From Ensifer adhaerens (lineage in GTDB: Bacteria > Pseudomonadota > Alphaproteobacteria > Rhizobiales > Rhizobiaceae), in NCBI RefSeq assembly GCF_002007205.1, contig NZ_LAZS01000001.1, positions 1-64,000 of the forward strand: DNA of 64,000 bases. Direction: 5' to 3'. The notes under the pieces were generated by a model, which was not told where the DNA came from, searched no databases, and saw nothing but the letters and a program-made list of their open reading frames with translations. Of this stretch, positions 32,878-43,866 are shown one piece after another. The position numbers were made by a program, and so were the translations under genes. Within the stretch, counting starts at the first letter, position 1; each line of letters starts with the position of its first letter.

Positions 32878-33894
32878 ATGAAACTGGCGACACTCAAGGA
32901 CAGTACGCGCGACGGAAAGCTCGTGGTCGTCTCCCGCGATCTGACCCGCTGCTCCGAGGTCGGGCACATTGCCCGCACGCTGCAGGCAGCACTCGACGAC
33001 TGGGCGCATGCGGGTCCGCGGCTTGCGCGCGTGGCCGAGGGGATCGAGACCGGTTCGCAGCCGACGAGCCGCTTCCATGAACATGACGCGCTGTCGCCGT
33101 TGCCGCGCGCTTACCAATGGGCTGACGGTTCGGCCTACGTCAATCACGTCGAGCTGGTGCGCAAGGCGCGCAACGCCGAGATGCCGGCCAGTTTCTGGAC
33201 CGATCCCCTGATGTACCAGGGCGGTTCAGACAGCTTCATCGCGCCGCGCGATCCGATACCGCTTGCCGACGAAAGCTTCGGCGTCGACATGGAGGCCGAG
33301 GTTGCCGTCATCGTCGACGACGTACCGATGGGTGCGACCATCGAAGAGGCGCGGGCGGCGATCCAGTTGGTCATGCTGGTCAACGACGTATCGCTGCGTG
33401 GATTGATCCCGGCCGAACTCGCCAAGGGTTTTGGTTTCTTCCAGTCAAAGCCGTCGTCGGCCTTCTCACCGGTCGCCGTTTCGCCGGATAAACTGGGCGA
33501 TGCCTGGGACGGCGGCAAGCTGCACCTGCCGCTCTGCGTCGACCTCAACGGCAAGCCGTTCGGCCGCGCCAATGCCGGCATCGACATGACCTTCGATTTC
33601 GCGCAACTGGTTGCCCATGCGGCGAAGACCCGGCCGCTTTCCGCCGGCACGATCATCGGCTCGGGCACGGTTTCCAACAAGCTCGATGGCGGCCCGGGCA
33701 AGCCGGTCGCGGAAGGCGGCGCCGGCTATTCCTGCATCGCTGAACTCCGGATGATCGAGACGATCGTCGGCGGTGCGCCGAAGACGCAGTTCCTCAGGGC
33801 CGGCGATGTCGTGCGCATCGAGATGAAGGACAGGACCGGCCATTCGATCTTCGGCGCGATCGAGCAGACCGTCGAAGCCTACAGCAGGGCCTGA
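32878..33894 (+). CDS. fahA: Fumarylacetoacetase (FAA hydrolase family)
   Basis: 338 aa FAH-family enzyme that splits fumarylacetoacetate into fumarate and acetoacetate. The metal-binding acidic cluster is in FGVDMEAEVAVIVDD, with VMLVNDVSLRGLIP, GFGFFQSKPSSAFSPVAV and GTIIGSGTVSN as family landmarks. It differs in length from the eukaryotic type (about 420 aa) and belongs to the shorter bacterial group. GGGAGGA precedes ATG 32878. It sits between hmgA/MBL and maiA, which fixes its pathway role. Confidence 0.9.
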   Translation: MKLATLKDSTRDGKLVVVSRDLTRCSEVGHIARTLQAALDDWAHAGPRLARVAEGIETGSQPTSRFHEHDALSPLPRAYQWADGSAYVNHVELVRKARNAEMPASFWTDPLMYQGGSDSFIAPRDPIPLADESFGVDMEAEVAVIVDDVPMGATIEEARAAIQLVMLVNDVSLRGLIPAELAKGFGFFQSKPSSAFSPVAVSPDKLGDAWDGGKLHLPLCVDLNGKPFGRANAGIDMTFDFAQLVAHAAKTRPLSAGTIIGSGTVSNKLDGGPGKPVAEGGAGYSCIAELRMIETIVGGAPKTQFLRAGDVVRIEMKDRTGHSIFGAIEQTVEAYSRA

Positions 33895-33923
33895 ACGGCC
33901 GATTGACAAGGACGGGCAAAGGC

Positions 33924-34562
33924 ATGAGCGAGACCGTGCTTTACGATTACTGGCGCTCGTCGGCGAGCTATCGGGTGCGCATTGCGCTCAATAGCCTCGG
34001 CGAAAACTATCGTCCGGTGCCGGTCGATCTGCTCGCAAAGGCGCACAAACAGCCGGAGCATCTTGCCCGAAACCCGCAAGGCCTCGTGCCTGTGCTTGAG
34101 ATCGATGGCGAGCGCTTCACGCAATCGCTCGCCATCATCGAGTACCTCGCCGAAACGCGGGTCGATACCGGCTTCCTGCCTGATGATGCCATGGGACGGC
34201 AGCGGGTTCGCATGCTCTCCTACGCGATCGCCATGGATATCCATCCGACCTGCAATCTCGGCGTTGTTTCCTACGTGATGGCCAATGCCGAGGACGGAGA
34301 GGCGGCACGGCGCAACTGGATGCGCAAGTTCGTTGGCGAGGGGCTTGCCGCCTTCGAACGCCTGCTCGACCATCCGGCGACCGGCCGTTTCTGCCACGGG
34401 GACAGTCCGACCATGGTGGACTTCTGCCTGGTGCCTCAGGTCTATAACGCCCGCCGCTGGGACGTCGATCTTTCGGCCTGCCCGCGGCTTGTCGCGATAG
34501 ACCAGCACTGCGCCGAGATCGAAGCTTTCGCGCGCGCTCATCCGGACCGCACGCCGCGCTAA
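33924..34562 (+). CDS. maiA: Maleylacetoacetate isomerase (zeta-class GST)
   Basis: 212 aa glutathione-dependent enzyme isomerising maleylacetoacetate to fumarylacetoacetate. It has the zeta GST N-terminal motif SSASYRVRIALN (12-23), where the usual SSCxxRVRIAL cysteine is Ala14 and the serines are kept. NPQGLVPVLEIDG and FTQSLAIIEYL form the glutathione site, and the C-terminal helical domain has FCHGDSPTMVDFCLVPQVYNA. ATG 33924 follows an AAGG-rich segment. It is last in the hmgA operon. Confidence 0.93.
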   Translation: MSETVLYDYWRSSASYRVRIALNSLGENYRPVPVDLLAKAHKQPEHLARNPQGLVPVLEIDGERFTQSLAIIEYLAETRVDTGFLPDDAMGRQRVRMLSYAIAMDIHPTCNLGVVSYVMANAEDGEAARRNWMRKFVGEGLAAFERLLDHPATGRFCHGDSPTMVDFCLVPQVYNARRWDVDLSACPRLVAIDQHCAEIEAFARAHPDRTPR

Positions 34563-34752
34563 GGCCGCGGGGCCTTCCGCCCTCCATTCTCCCGCTTCAT
34601 CCAGCGATCGCGATTGGGGCTGGTCGCGTCTGGCCAGTTCCGTCAAGCGAATGTCGCGAATGGATCGACGGCGGCGAAAAGGCCGCGCTAGTTTTTGTAT
34701 GACTGGCCGTATAAGGGGGGCCGGAAAAACCTCTGGAGCGAGAGACCTACCG

Positions 34753-35637
34753 ATGAAAAGCTATGTGCTGAACGTCAGCTGCAAGACCACCCGTGGCATC
34801 GTCGCCGCGATCACCGGCTATCTCGCCGAAAAGGGCTGTTACATTTCAGACAGTTCGCAGTTCGATGATCTCGAAACCGGTCTGTTCTTCATGCGGCTCA
34901 CCTTCATCAGCCAGGAGGGCGCCAAGCTCGACGAGTTGAAGGCAGGCTTCGAAGCGGTGGTGAAGCGTTTCGACATGAACGCCGAGATCCGCGACAGCGA
35001 GGAGCGCATGAAGGTGCTCTTGATGGTGTCGCGTTTCGGCCATTGCCTCAACGACCTGCTCTACCGCTGGAAGATCGGCGCGCTGCCGATCGACATCGTC
35101 GGCGTCGTGTCCAACCACTTCGATTACCAGAAAGTGGTCGTCAACCACGATATCCCCTTCTACTGCATCAAGGTGACGAAGGAGAACAAGCCGAAGGCGG
35201 AGGCCCAGCTGCTGGAACTGGTCGACCAGACCGGCGCCGAGCTGATCGTGCTTGCCCGCTACATGCAGGTTCTTTCGGACGCACTCTGCAAGAAGATGTC
35301 GGGCCGCATCATCAACATCCACCACTCCTTCCTGCCGTCTTTCAAGGGCGCCAACCCCTACAAGCAGGCCTATGAGCGCGGCGTGAAGCTGATCGGCGCC
35401 ACGGCGCACTACGTCACCGCCGACCTCGACGAAGGCCCGATCATCGAGCAGGACATCGCTCGCATTACCCACGCCCAGAGCGCCGAAGACTATGTCTCGA
35501 TCGGCCGCGACGTCGAAAGCCAGGTGCTGGCGCGCGCCGTGCACGCCCATATCCACAATCGCTGCTTCATCAACGGCAACCGCGTCGTCGTCTTCCCGCC
35601 GAGCCCGGGCTCCTACGCCTCCGAGCGCATGGGCTGA
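34753..35637 (+). CDS. purU: Formyltetrahydrofolate deformylase
   Basis: 294 aa. It hydrolyses 10-formyl-THF to formate and THF, balancing one-carbon pools. An N-terminal ACT domain (1-80, SYVLNVSCKTTRGIVAAITGYL) precedes the formyltransferase fold with NIHHSFLPSFKGANPYKQA and the catalytic DLDEGPIIEQD region. ATG 34753 begins the ACT domain; upstream sequence in frame is not protein-like. It may be a separate transcription unit and ends at a strong terminator. Confidence 0.95.
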   Translation: MKSYVLNVSCKTTRGIVAAITGYLAEKGCYISDSSQFDDLETGLFFMRLTFISQEGAKLDELKAGFEAVVKRFDMNAEIRDSEERMKVLLMVSRFGHCLNDLLYRWKIGALPIDIVGVVSNHFDYQKVVVNHDIPFYCIKVTKENKPKAEAQLLELVDQTGAELIVLARYMQVLSDALCKKMSGRIINIHHSFLPSFKGANPYKQAYERGVKLIGATAHYVTADLDEGPIIEQDIARITHAQSAEDYVSIGRDVESQVLARAVHAHIHNRCFINGNRVVVFPPSPGSYASERMG

Positions 35638-35663
35638 GGCGCAAGGCAAATCGCCTGCTGAAA

Positions 35664-35702
35664 ACGAGAAACGCCGCCGGTTTGACCGGCGGCGTTTCTC
35701 GT
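35664..35702. terminator. Strong bidirectional terminator between purU and the thiolase gene
   Basis: A perfect 17-base stem runs from ACGAGAAACGCC to its complement, with a TTTGA loop at 35681-35685. It lies between convergent purU and the acetyl-CoA acetyltransferase gene. Confidence 0.85.
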
Positions 35703-35759
35703 AGGCTGGAGCGCGAGGCGATCGGAGACCGCGCGCCGTTTCCTTCGTCGCGTATTACG

Positions 35760-36941
35760 CTATTGCAGCAGCTCCAGCCCGACCGCTGTCGCCTCGCCGC
35801 CGCCGATGCAGAGCGAGGCAATGCCGCGCTTGACGTTCTTGGCGCGCATGGCGTGAAGCAGCGTCACGATGATGCGGGCGCCGGACGCGCCGATCGGATG
35901 GCCGAGCGCGCAGGCGCCGCCGTTGATGTTGACGATGTCGTCCGAGAGACCGAGATCGCGGATCGCGGCCATCGCCACCACGGCGAAGGCCTCGTTGATT
36001 TCATAAAGGCCGACGCTGCCCTTCTCCCAGGCGAGCTTGGTCAACAGCTTGTCGATCGCGCCGATCGGCGCTGTCGTGAACCAGGCCGGTTCCTGCGCGT
36101 GGCCGGCATGGCCGGCGACGATCGCAAGCGGTGTCAGGCCGCGTTTTTCCGCCTCGCTGGCCCGCATCAGGATCAGCGCCGCAGCCCCGTCTGATATCGA
36201 CGAGGAGTTGGCCGCCGTCACGCTGCCGCCGTCGCGGAAGGCGGGTTTGAGCTTCGGGATCTTTGCCGGATCCGATTTGGTCGGCTGCTCGTCGCGGTCG
36301 AGATTGGCGGTCTGGCGCTTGCCGGCGCCGCTGACCGCCACGATTTCCGCGGCAAAGGAACCATCTTCGGCCGCGCGGGTTGCGCGCTCCAGCGAACGCA
36401 GGGCGAAGCCGTCCTGATCGGTGCGCGAGAACTGGTAGTGCTCGGCCGTATCCTCGGCATAGGTGCCCATCAGCCGGCCGGAATAGGCGTCTTCGAGGCC
36501 GTCAAGGAACATGTGATCCTTGACCTCGCCATGCCCCAGGCGGAAGCCGCCGCGCGCCTTAGGCAGCAGATAGGGGGCGTTGGTCATCGACTCCATGCCG
36601 CCGACGGCGAGCACCGATGCGCTGCCCGAAAGGAGCGCGTCGTGGCCGAGCATCAGCGCCTTCATGCCGGAGCCGCAGACCTTGGAGATGGTCGTCGACG
36701 GCGTTTCCTTGCCGAGGCCGGCGCCAAGGGCTGCCTGGCGCGCCGGGTTCTCTCCGATGCCGGCCGGCAGCACATTGCCCATCATCACCTCGTCCACCGC
36801 ATCGAGACCGGCGCGCTCAAGCGCGGCTTTGAGCGCGATGGCGCCGATTTCCGGCGCGGTCAGATCCTTGAAGCTGCCCTGAAAGGCGCCCATCGGGGTG
36901 CGTGCCGCCGAAACGATGACGATCGGATCAGTTCTGCTCAT
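35760..36941 (-). CDS. Acetyl-CoA acetyltransferase (thiolase)
   Basis: 393 aa type II thiolase condensing or cleaving acetoacetyl-CoA. The nucleophilic Cys is in [11 protein letters not shown] (near residue 89), the active-site His in [14 protein letters not shown], and the second Cys in CIGGGEA; NEAFA is also present. ATG 36941 is preferred; the frame to 36992 is not protein-like. It is downstream of the branched-chain dehydrogenase operon in the same orientation, across a repeat-containing gap, and could act on products of leucine/isoleucine or tyrosine catabolism or in PHB precursor supply. Confidence 0.94.
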   Translation of the reverse strand: MSRTDPIVIVSAARTPMGAFQGSFKDLTAPEIGAIALKAALERAGLDAVDEVMMGNVLPAGIGENPARQAALGAGLGKETPSTTISKVCGSGMKALMLGHDALLSGSASVLAVGGMESMTNAPYLLPKARGGFRLGHGEVKDHMFLDGLEDAYSGRLMGTYAEDTAEHYQFSRTDQDGFALRSLERATRAAEDGSFAAEIVAVSGAGKRQTANLDRDEQPTKSDPAKIPKLKPAFRDGGSVTAANSSSISDGAAALILMRASEAEKRGLTPLAIVAGHAGHAQEPAWFTTAPIGAIDKLLTKLAWEKGSVGLYEINEAFAVVAMAAIRDLGLSDDIVNINGGACALGHPIGASGARIIVTLLHAMRAKNVKRGIASLCIGGGEATAVGLELLQ

Positions 36942-36992
36942 GTCTTTCTCCCATACGGCAAAAGGCAATGGTTGGAGCGAGGCGGGTGCCAC

Positions 36993-37070
36993 GCATTCCC
37001 TTCTCCCCGCGTGCGGGGAGAAGGTGGCGGCAGCCGGATGAGGGGCTGCCTACGGAGCGAGAACGCGCTC
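36993..37070. repeat. Rhizobial CCTTCTCCCCGC-type intergenic repeat
   Basis: A perfect stem CCTTCTCCCCGC / GCGGGGAGAAGG (36999-37010, 37013-37024) is followed by GTGGCGGCAGCCGGATGAGGGGC. This is a common intergenic palindrome in Rhizobiales. It separates lpd from the thiolase gene and may attenuate or process the transcript. Confidence 0.7.
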
Positions 37071-37073
37071 CGC

Positions 37074-38468
37074 TCAGATATGCAGCGCGTGCCCCAGCGC
37101 CTTCAGCGCCGACTCCTGGAAAGCTTCCGACTGCGTCGGATGCGCATGGATCGTGCCGGCGATGTCTTCGAGCCGCGCGCCCATTTCGATCGCCAGGCTG
37201 AAGCTTGCCGAGAGTTCCGAGACGCCGTGGCCGACCGCCTGGATGCCGAGCACCAGGTGGTTGTCGGCGCGGGCGACGATGCGCACGAAACCGTCTTCGG
37301 CGAGCGTCGTCATCGCGCGGCCGTTCGCCTGGAAGGGGAACTGGCCGATCTTGATCTCGATGCCGCTGGCCCGCGCTTCGTCGGGCGACAAGCCCGCGGT
37401 GACGATTTCCGGGTCGGTGAAGCAGACGGCCGGAATGCAGCGCTTGTCCCAGCTGCGTTTGTGGCCGGCGACGATCTCCGCCACCATTTCCCCTTGCGCC
37501 ATGGCGCGGTGCGCCAGCATAGGCTCGCCGGTGACGTCGCCGATCGCGTAGATGCCGCGCATCGAGGTGCGGCACTGGTCGTCGATGCGGATGAAGCGGC
37601 CGGTGCGGTCGAGGTCGATTTCTTCGAGACCAAAACCTTCGGTCACGGGTTTGCGGCCGACGGTGACAAGCACCTTTTCGGCGGCGACATCGATGGCGCG
37701 GCCGTTGTGTTCGGCTTGCAGGCTGCCGGTTTCGGCGGAGTAGTTCTTGGCGACCGTCTGGGTGAAGACCTCGATGCCGAGTTCGCCGAGGCGCTTGCCG
37801 ATCGGTTTCGTCAGATCGGCGTCATAGAGCGGCAGAATGCGCGGCTGCGCTTCGAGTACGGTCACGTGGCTGCCGAGCTTGGCGAAAGCGGTGCCGAGTT
37901 CGAGACCGATGTAACCGCCGCCGATGACGGCGATGCTCTTCGGCACGCTTTTCAGCGACAGGGCCTCGGTCGAGGAAATGATCGACCCGCCGAAAGGCAG
38001 GTCGGGCAGCTCGACCGGCGCCGAGCCGGTGGCAATGACGATCGTCTCGGCGCGGATGCGCTGCAGTCCGATCTCGGTCTCGACATCGACGGTCTTGCCG
38101 TCGACGAAATGGGCCGCGCCGATCACCGCCTTGACACCCGCCTTCTTCAGAAGGCCGATGACACCGCCGTTCAGCCGTCCGACGATGCCGTCTTTCCAGG
38201 CGATGGTGCGGGCGAGGTCGATTGTCGGATTGGCGAGCGACAGGCCGAGCGGGCTGCGGCCGGAAGCGGCCGAGCGCAGCTTATGAAACTCTTCCGCCGC
38301 GTGGATGAGGGCCTTGGATGGAATGCAGCCGACATTGAGGCAGGTGCCGCCGGCCTTGGCCTTTTCGACGACGACCGTATCGATGCCGAGTTGGCCGGCC
38401 CGGATCGCGCAGATATAGCCGCCGGGGCCGGCGCCGATGACGAGCAGCTTGCAGGAAATTTCCTTCAT
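37074..38468 (-). CDS. lpdA: Dihydrolipoyl dehydrogenase (E3 of branched-chain 2-oxoacid dehydrogenase)
   Basis: 464 aa FAD/NAD-binding flavoprotein. It reoxidises the lipoyl arm of E2. The N-terminal FAD motif is VIGAGPGGYICAIRAGQLG, the redox disulphide is in GGTCLNVGCIPSKALIH (CxxxxC), the NAD motif is VIGGGYIGLELG, and the C-terminal His/Glu pair is in the HAHPTQSE region. It is the last gene of the E1a-E1b-E2-E3 operon, seven bases after the E2 gene. Confidence 0.94.
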   Translation of the reverse strand: MKEISCKLLVIGAGPGGYICAIRAGQLGIDTVVVEKAKAGGTCLNVGCIPSKALIHAAEEFHKLRSAASGRSPLGLSLANPTIDLARTIAWKDGIVGRLNGGVIGLLKKAGVKAVIGAAHFVDGKTVDVETEIGLQRIRAETIVIATGSAPVELPDLPFGGSIISSTEALSLKSVPKSIAVIGGGYIGLELGTAFAKLGSHVTVLEAQPRILPLYDADLTKPIGKRLGELGIEVFTQTVAKNYSAETGSLQAEHNGRAIDVAAEKVLVTVGRKPVTEGFGLEEIDLDRTGRFIRIDDQCRTSMRGIYAIGDVTGEPMLAHRAMAQGEMVAEIVAGHKRSWDKRCIPAVCFTDPEIVTAGLSPDEARASGIEIKIGQFPFQANGRAMTTLAEDGFVRIVARADNHLVLGIQAVGHGVSELSASFSLAIEMGARLEDIAGTIHAHPTQSEAFQESALKALGHALHI

Positions 38469-38475
38469 GATCGCC

Positions 38476-39774
38476 TCAGGCCTCCACGAAAATAAGCGCC
38501 GGCGTTTCGAGCAGGGTCTTCAGCCGCTGCACGAAAACGGCCGCATCCCAGCCGTCGATGACGCGGTGATCGAAGCTCGAGGACAGGTTCATGATCTTGC
38601 GCGGCACGAACTGCGTGCCGTCCCAGACCGGGCGGACGGCAAGCTTGTTGACGCCAATGATCGCCACCTCCGGGTGGTTGATAACAGGGGTGGAGACGAT
38701 GCCACCGAGCGCGCCGAGCGAAGAAATCGTAATCGTCGATCCGGTGAGCTCGTCGCGGGTGGCAGTGCCGGTGCGGGCAGCGTCCGCGAGGCGATTGAGC
38801 TCGTTGGCACAATCCCAGATGCCGCGCGCTTCGGCATGGCGCACGACCGGAACGGTAAGACCGGCCGGTGTCTGCGTGGCGATGCCAATATGCACGGCGT
38901 GATGGCGACAGATGATGCCGGCACCGTCGTCGAACGTCGCATTGACGGCGGGCTGATCGGCAATGGTGCGGACCAGCGCGCGCATCAGATAGGGCAGGAT
39001 GGTCAGCTTCGGCTGATCGGGTTTGCGGTCGCGGTTCATCGTCGTCCGCAGGTCCTCGAGCGCCGTCATGTCGACCTCTTCCACATAGGTGATGTGGGGA
39101 ATGCGCGAGGTCGAAAGCGACATCTTCTCGGCGATGCGGCGGCGAAGGCCGGTCACCTTGATCTCATCGACGGCGGTCTTGCGCTGCAGCCCGGCCTGTG
39201 CCAACACCGGCTGGGCGCCACGGGCGATGAATTGGTCGAGATCGTCATGGCTGATGCGGCCGGCCGGACCGGTGCCGGTCACCTGGCGCAGATCGACGCC
39301 GCTTTCCTTGGCGCGCAGGCGCACGGCCGGCGAGGCCAGCGCTTTTTCCAGCCGTTCGCCGGCGGCTTGCGCGCCGTTGGCATGAACGCCGTTCGTGGCC
39401 GGTGCCTTAACCTCGACCTTGGCGGGCTGGGCCGGCTTGGCGACCGGCGCGGGCGCCTCCGCCTTCACTGCGGGCTTTTCTTCCACCTTGGCGGACGGCG
39501 TCTCTTCCACGGGAGCAGCCGTTTCGCCTTCGCCTGATATTTCGATGCGCACGAGCGGTGCCTTCACTGCGACGGTGTCGCCCACCTCGGCGCCAAGCCA
39601 GAGCACCGTGCCGGTGACGGGCGAGGGGATTTCGACGGTCGCCTTGTCGGTCATGACGGCAGCGAGCACCATGTCCTCGCGCACGGGGTCACCCGGCTTC
39701 ACGTGCCATTCGACGAGTTCTGCCTCGGCCACGCCTTCGCCGACATCGGGCATCTTGATTACGAATTCGCCCAT
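38476..39774 (-). CDS. bkdB: Branched-chain 2-oxoacid dehydrogenase E2 (lipoyl acyltransferase)
   Basis: 432 aa. A single lipoyl domain (1-80) has the modification lysine in MTDKATVEIPSP. An Ala/Pro/Lys-rich linker follows, then an E3-binding domain (about 143-180, ASPAVRLRAKESGVDLRQVTG) and a catalytic acyltransferase domain ending in FDHRVIDGWDAA with the HxxxD signature. It starts two bases after the E1-beta stop. It forms the core of the complex degrading Val, Leu and Ile 2-oxoacids. Confidence 0.93.
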   Translation of the reverse strand: MGEFVIKMPDVGEGVAEAELVEWHVKPGDPVREDMVLAAVMTDKATVEIPSPVTGTVLWLGAEVGDTVAVKAPLVRIEISGEGETAAPVEETPSAKVEEKPAVKAEAPAPVAKPAQPAKVEVKAPATNGVHANGAQAAGERLEKALASPAVRLRAKESGVDLRQVTGTGPAGRISHDDLDQFIARGAQPVLAQAGLQRKTAVDEIKVTGLRRRIAEKMSLSTSRIPHITYVEEVDMTALEDLRTTMNRDRKPDQPKLTILPYLMRALVRTIADQPAVNATFDDGAGIICRHHAVHIGIATQTPAGLTVPVVRHAEARGIWDCANELNRLADAARTGTATRDELTGSTITISSLGALGGIVSTPVINHPEVAIIGVNKLAVRPVWDGTQFVPRKIMNLSSSFDHRVIDGWDAAVFVQRLKTLLETPALIFVEA

Positions 39775-39775
39775 G

Positions 39776-40789
39776 TCAGGCCTCCATCACTTCGACGAGC
39801 GCGCGTCCGAGACGCGCGGGGCCGGGGAAATAGTCCCATTCCTGGGCGTGCGGGTAGGGCGTGTCCCAACCGGCGACGCGCACGACGGGCGCTTCGAGAT
39901 GGTAGAAGCAATGCTCCTGCACGAGGGCTGCCACTTCGCCGCCGAAACCGGACGTGAGTGTCGCCTCGTGCACGACGACGCAGCGGCCGGTCTTTTCGAC
40001 CGACTTGACGATCGTGTCGAGATCGAGCGGCAGCAGGCTGCGCAGGTCGATCACCTCGGCGTCGATGCCGGTTTCCTCGGCAGCCGCGAGCGCTACATGC
40101 ACCATGGTACCATAGGCGACGACGGTGACGGCGGAGCCCTGGCGGCGGATTTCCGCCTTGCCGATCGGGATCGTGTAGTGGCCCTCCGGCACTTCGCCGA
40201 GATCGTGTTTCGACCAGGGAATGACCGGGCGGTCATGATGGCCGTCGAAGGGGCCGTTGTAGAGCCGCTTCGGCTCCAGGAACATCACCGGATCCGGATC
40301 CTCGATCGAGGCGATCAGCAGGCCCTTGGCGTCGTAGGGATTGGACGGCACGACGACTTTCAGGCCGCAGACATGGGTGAACAGCGCTTCCGGGCTCTGG
40401 CTGTGCGTCTGGCCACCGAAGATGCCGCCGCCGGTCGGCATACGCAGCACGATCGGGCAGGTGAAATCGCCGTTGGAGCGATAGCGGATGCGGGCGGCTT
40501 CCTGGGTGATCTGGTCATAGGCCGGGTACATGTAGTCGGCGAACTGGATCTCGACGCAGGGCTTCAAGCCATAGGCCGCCATGCCGATCGCGGTGCCGAC
40601 GATGCCGCTTTCGCTGATCGGCGCGTCGAAACACCGGGTCTTGCCGTATTTCGCCTGGAGCCCCTGCGTGCAGCGGAAGACGCCACCGAAATAGCCGACG
40701 TCCTCGCCGAAGACGACGACATTGTCGTCGCGCTCCATGGATACGTCCATGGCGCTGCGCACGGCTTCGATCATTGTCATTCTGGCCAT
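39776..40789 (-). CDS. bkdAb: Branched-chain 2-oxoacid dehydrogenase E1 beta subunit
   Basis: 337 aa transketolase-type subunit. Landmarks are FGEDVGYFGGVFRCTQGL, the ThDP-activating Glu region CFDAPISESGIVGTAIGMAAYG, and VKSVEKTGRCVVVHEATLTSGFGGEVAA. ATG 40789 is the natural start; the extended frame to 40888 is the E1-alpha tail in another frame. One base separates it from E1-alpha. Length and order favour branched-chain over pyruvate dehydrogenase. Confidence 0.93.
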   Translation of the reverse strand: MARMTMIEAVRSAMDVSMERDDNVVVFGEDVGYFGGVFRCTQGLQAKYGKTRCFDAPISESGIVGTAIGMAAYGLKPCVEIQFADYMYPAYDQITQEAARIRYRSNGDFTCPIVLRMPTGGGIFGGQTHSQSPEALFTHVCGLKVVVPSNPYDAKGLLIASIEDPDPVMFLEPKRLYNGPFDGHHDRPVIPWSKHDLGEVPEGHYTIPIGKAEIRRQGSAVTVVAYGTMVHVALAAAEETGIDAEVIDLRSLLPLDLDTIVKSVEKTGRCVVVHEATLTSGFGGEVAALVQEHCFYHLEAPVVRVAGWDTPYPHAQEWDYFPGPARLGRALVEVMEA

Positions 40790-40790
40790 A

Positions 40791-42350
<1,560 letters not shown>

Positions 42351-43682
42351 TCAGACCGGCGGGGCGAGCGTGATCGGCGTGCCGTCGAGGAAGCGCGAGA
42401 GCCGGAACGGTGCCGGATCAACGATCGGTTTTGCGCCGGTCACGAGGTCGGCGACGAGGTGGCCGGCGCCCGGCCCGATGTCGAAGCCGTGGCCGGAAAA
42501 TCCCGTCGCGATGATGAGCCCCGGAACGTCCTCTGCCGGTGAGATCACCGGAACGGCGTCCGGCGTCACGTCGATCAGACCGGCCCAGATCTGCTGCACT
42601 TTCGTCTCGCGTAAAAGCGGGAGGGCCTTTGCCGCAGCGTCGAGGGCATGCAAGGCGCGGCGCGAATCCGGGTTGGGATCGAGCACGCGGTGACGCTCGA
42701 AGGCGCCGGGACGGTCGAGTGGCACGATGCCGATCTCGAACAGTTCGTTCCAGCTCTGGGCGCTGAGGCCCACCTGAACCGCGTCGCCTTCCGCTTTTCG
42801 CGCCGGCTGGAAATCGCGGAAGAAGGTGAAGCTGTCAGGCACGATCGCGTGCAGGTTGGCAGCGCCATCGGCGATCGTGTAGCCGCCGTCGAGGCGCTTG
42901 CGATAGGCATAGGTCGCGGTGGCGCCGGCCCCTTCCGGACCGCCGGAGACCGGCCCGGTTCTCAACACCGTGTTCCGCACCTTCAGCTGCGGCAGCCGGA
43001 TGCCGAGGCTTTTGAGGAACAGCCTGGACCAGGCGCCGCCGGCGACGATGACGGTCGACGTCTCGATGCGGCCCCGCTCGGTGACGACGGCGGAGATCCG
43101 GCCGGCGGCCTTCTCGACGCCGCGCACGGCGCAGCCGGTGAGAATTCGGGCTCCGGCACGACGCGCACCGGCAACGATCGCTGGCACGGCCTTCTGCGGT
43201 TCGGCTCGCCCGTCGCTCGGCGTGAAGAGCCCGCCCTCGTAGCGGATTGCGGCACCCGGCATCATCGCTTCGGTGATGTCGGAACCGAGTTGAACGCTAT
43301 CGACGCCATAGGGCCTTGCCATCGCAAGCCAGGCGTCGCGATTGGCGACGTCGCGTTCGTTTTCTGAGATGTAGAGAATGCCGCTGCGGCGAAAGCCGGT
43401 CTCGCCGCCCACGCGGGCGTCGAGCGTATCCCAGATTTTCAGCGCCTCGATCGCCAGCGGGATCTCGCGTTCGTCGCGACCCATGACCCGCACCCAGCCC
43501 CAGTTGCGGCTCGACTGCTCGGCGCCGAGCATACCCTTCTCGCAGACGACGACATCGATACCGCGCTCGGCGAGAAAAAGAGCGGCGCTGACGCCGATGA
43601 TGCCGCCGCCGACGATGACGACGTCGGCCCTGGCGGGCAGGGTGGTATCGGAGGCGATGGGATCGAGCGTGGGGCCGGGCAT
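42351..43682 (-). CDS. FAD-dependent oxidoreductase (DAO family)
   Basis: 443 aa. The N-terminal Rossmann FAD motif VVIVGGGIIGVSAALFLAERG lies near residue 21. SSRNWGWVR and IIATGFSGHGFDIGPGAGHLVADLVTG are typical of the D-amino acid/sarcosine/glycine oxidase-like (DAO, PF01266) family. The substrate is probably an amine or D-amino acid but is not identifiable. ATG 43682 precedes the domain directly; longer frames are not protein-like. It is transcribed in the same direction as bkd but separated by 327 bases. Confidence 0.88.
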   Translation of the reverse strand: MPGPTLDPIASDTTLPARADVVIVGGGIIGVSAALFLAERGIDVVVCEKGMLGAEQSSRNWGWVRVMGRDEREIPLAIEALKIWDTLDARVGGETGFRRSGILYISENERDVANRDAWLAMARPYGVDSVQLGSDITEAMMPGAAIRYEGGLFTPSDGRAEPQKAVPAIVAGARRAGARILTGCAVRGVEKAAGRISAVVTERGRIETSTVIVAGGAWSRLFLKSLGIRLPQLKVRNTVLRTGPVSGGPEGAGATATYAYRKRLDGGYTIADGAANLHAIVPDSFTFFRDFQPARKAEGDAVQVGLSAQSWNELFEIGIVPLDRPGAFERHRVLDPNPDSRRALHALDAAAKALPLLRETKVQQIWAGLIDVTPDAVPVISPAEDVPGLIIATGFSGHGFDIGPGAGHLVADLVTGAKPIVDPAPFRLSRFLDGTPITLAPPV

Positions 43683-43866
43683 GGGGAGATACTTTCGGGC
43701 AGGAGCAATGCGGTCATCGGTGCATGCCGCCGCCGCGAGATCAAGCCCGCTGTCTGGCCTTTGCCCGAAAGCTTGGGTTTGCCGGCGCACTTTGTTTGGG
43801 AAAGCTGGTCCACCCCGTCACCGGGCGGACTTTCGGTTTTCGTGCCGAGCTTCTATGCTCGCGCCC

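Noticed and set aside
36438-38495. A 685-codon plus-strand open frame
   Set aside because: It is antisense to the thiolase and lpd genes, which carry complete active-site motifs.
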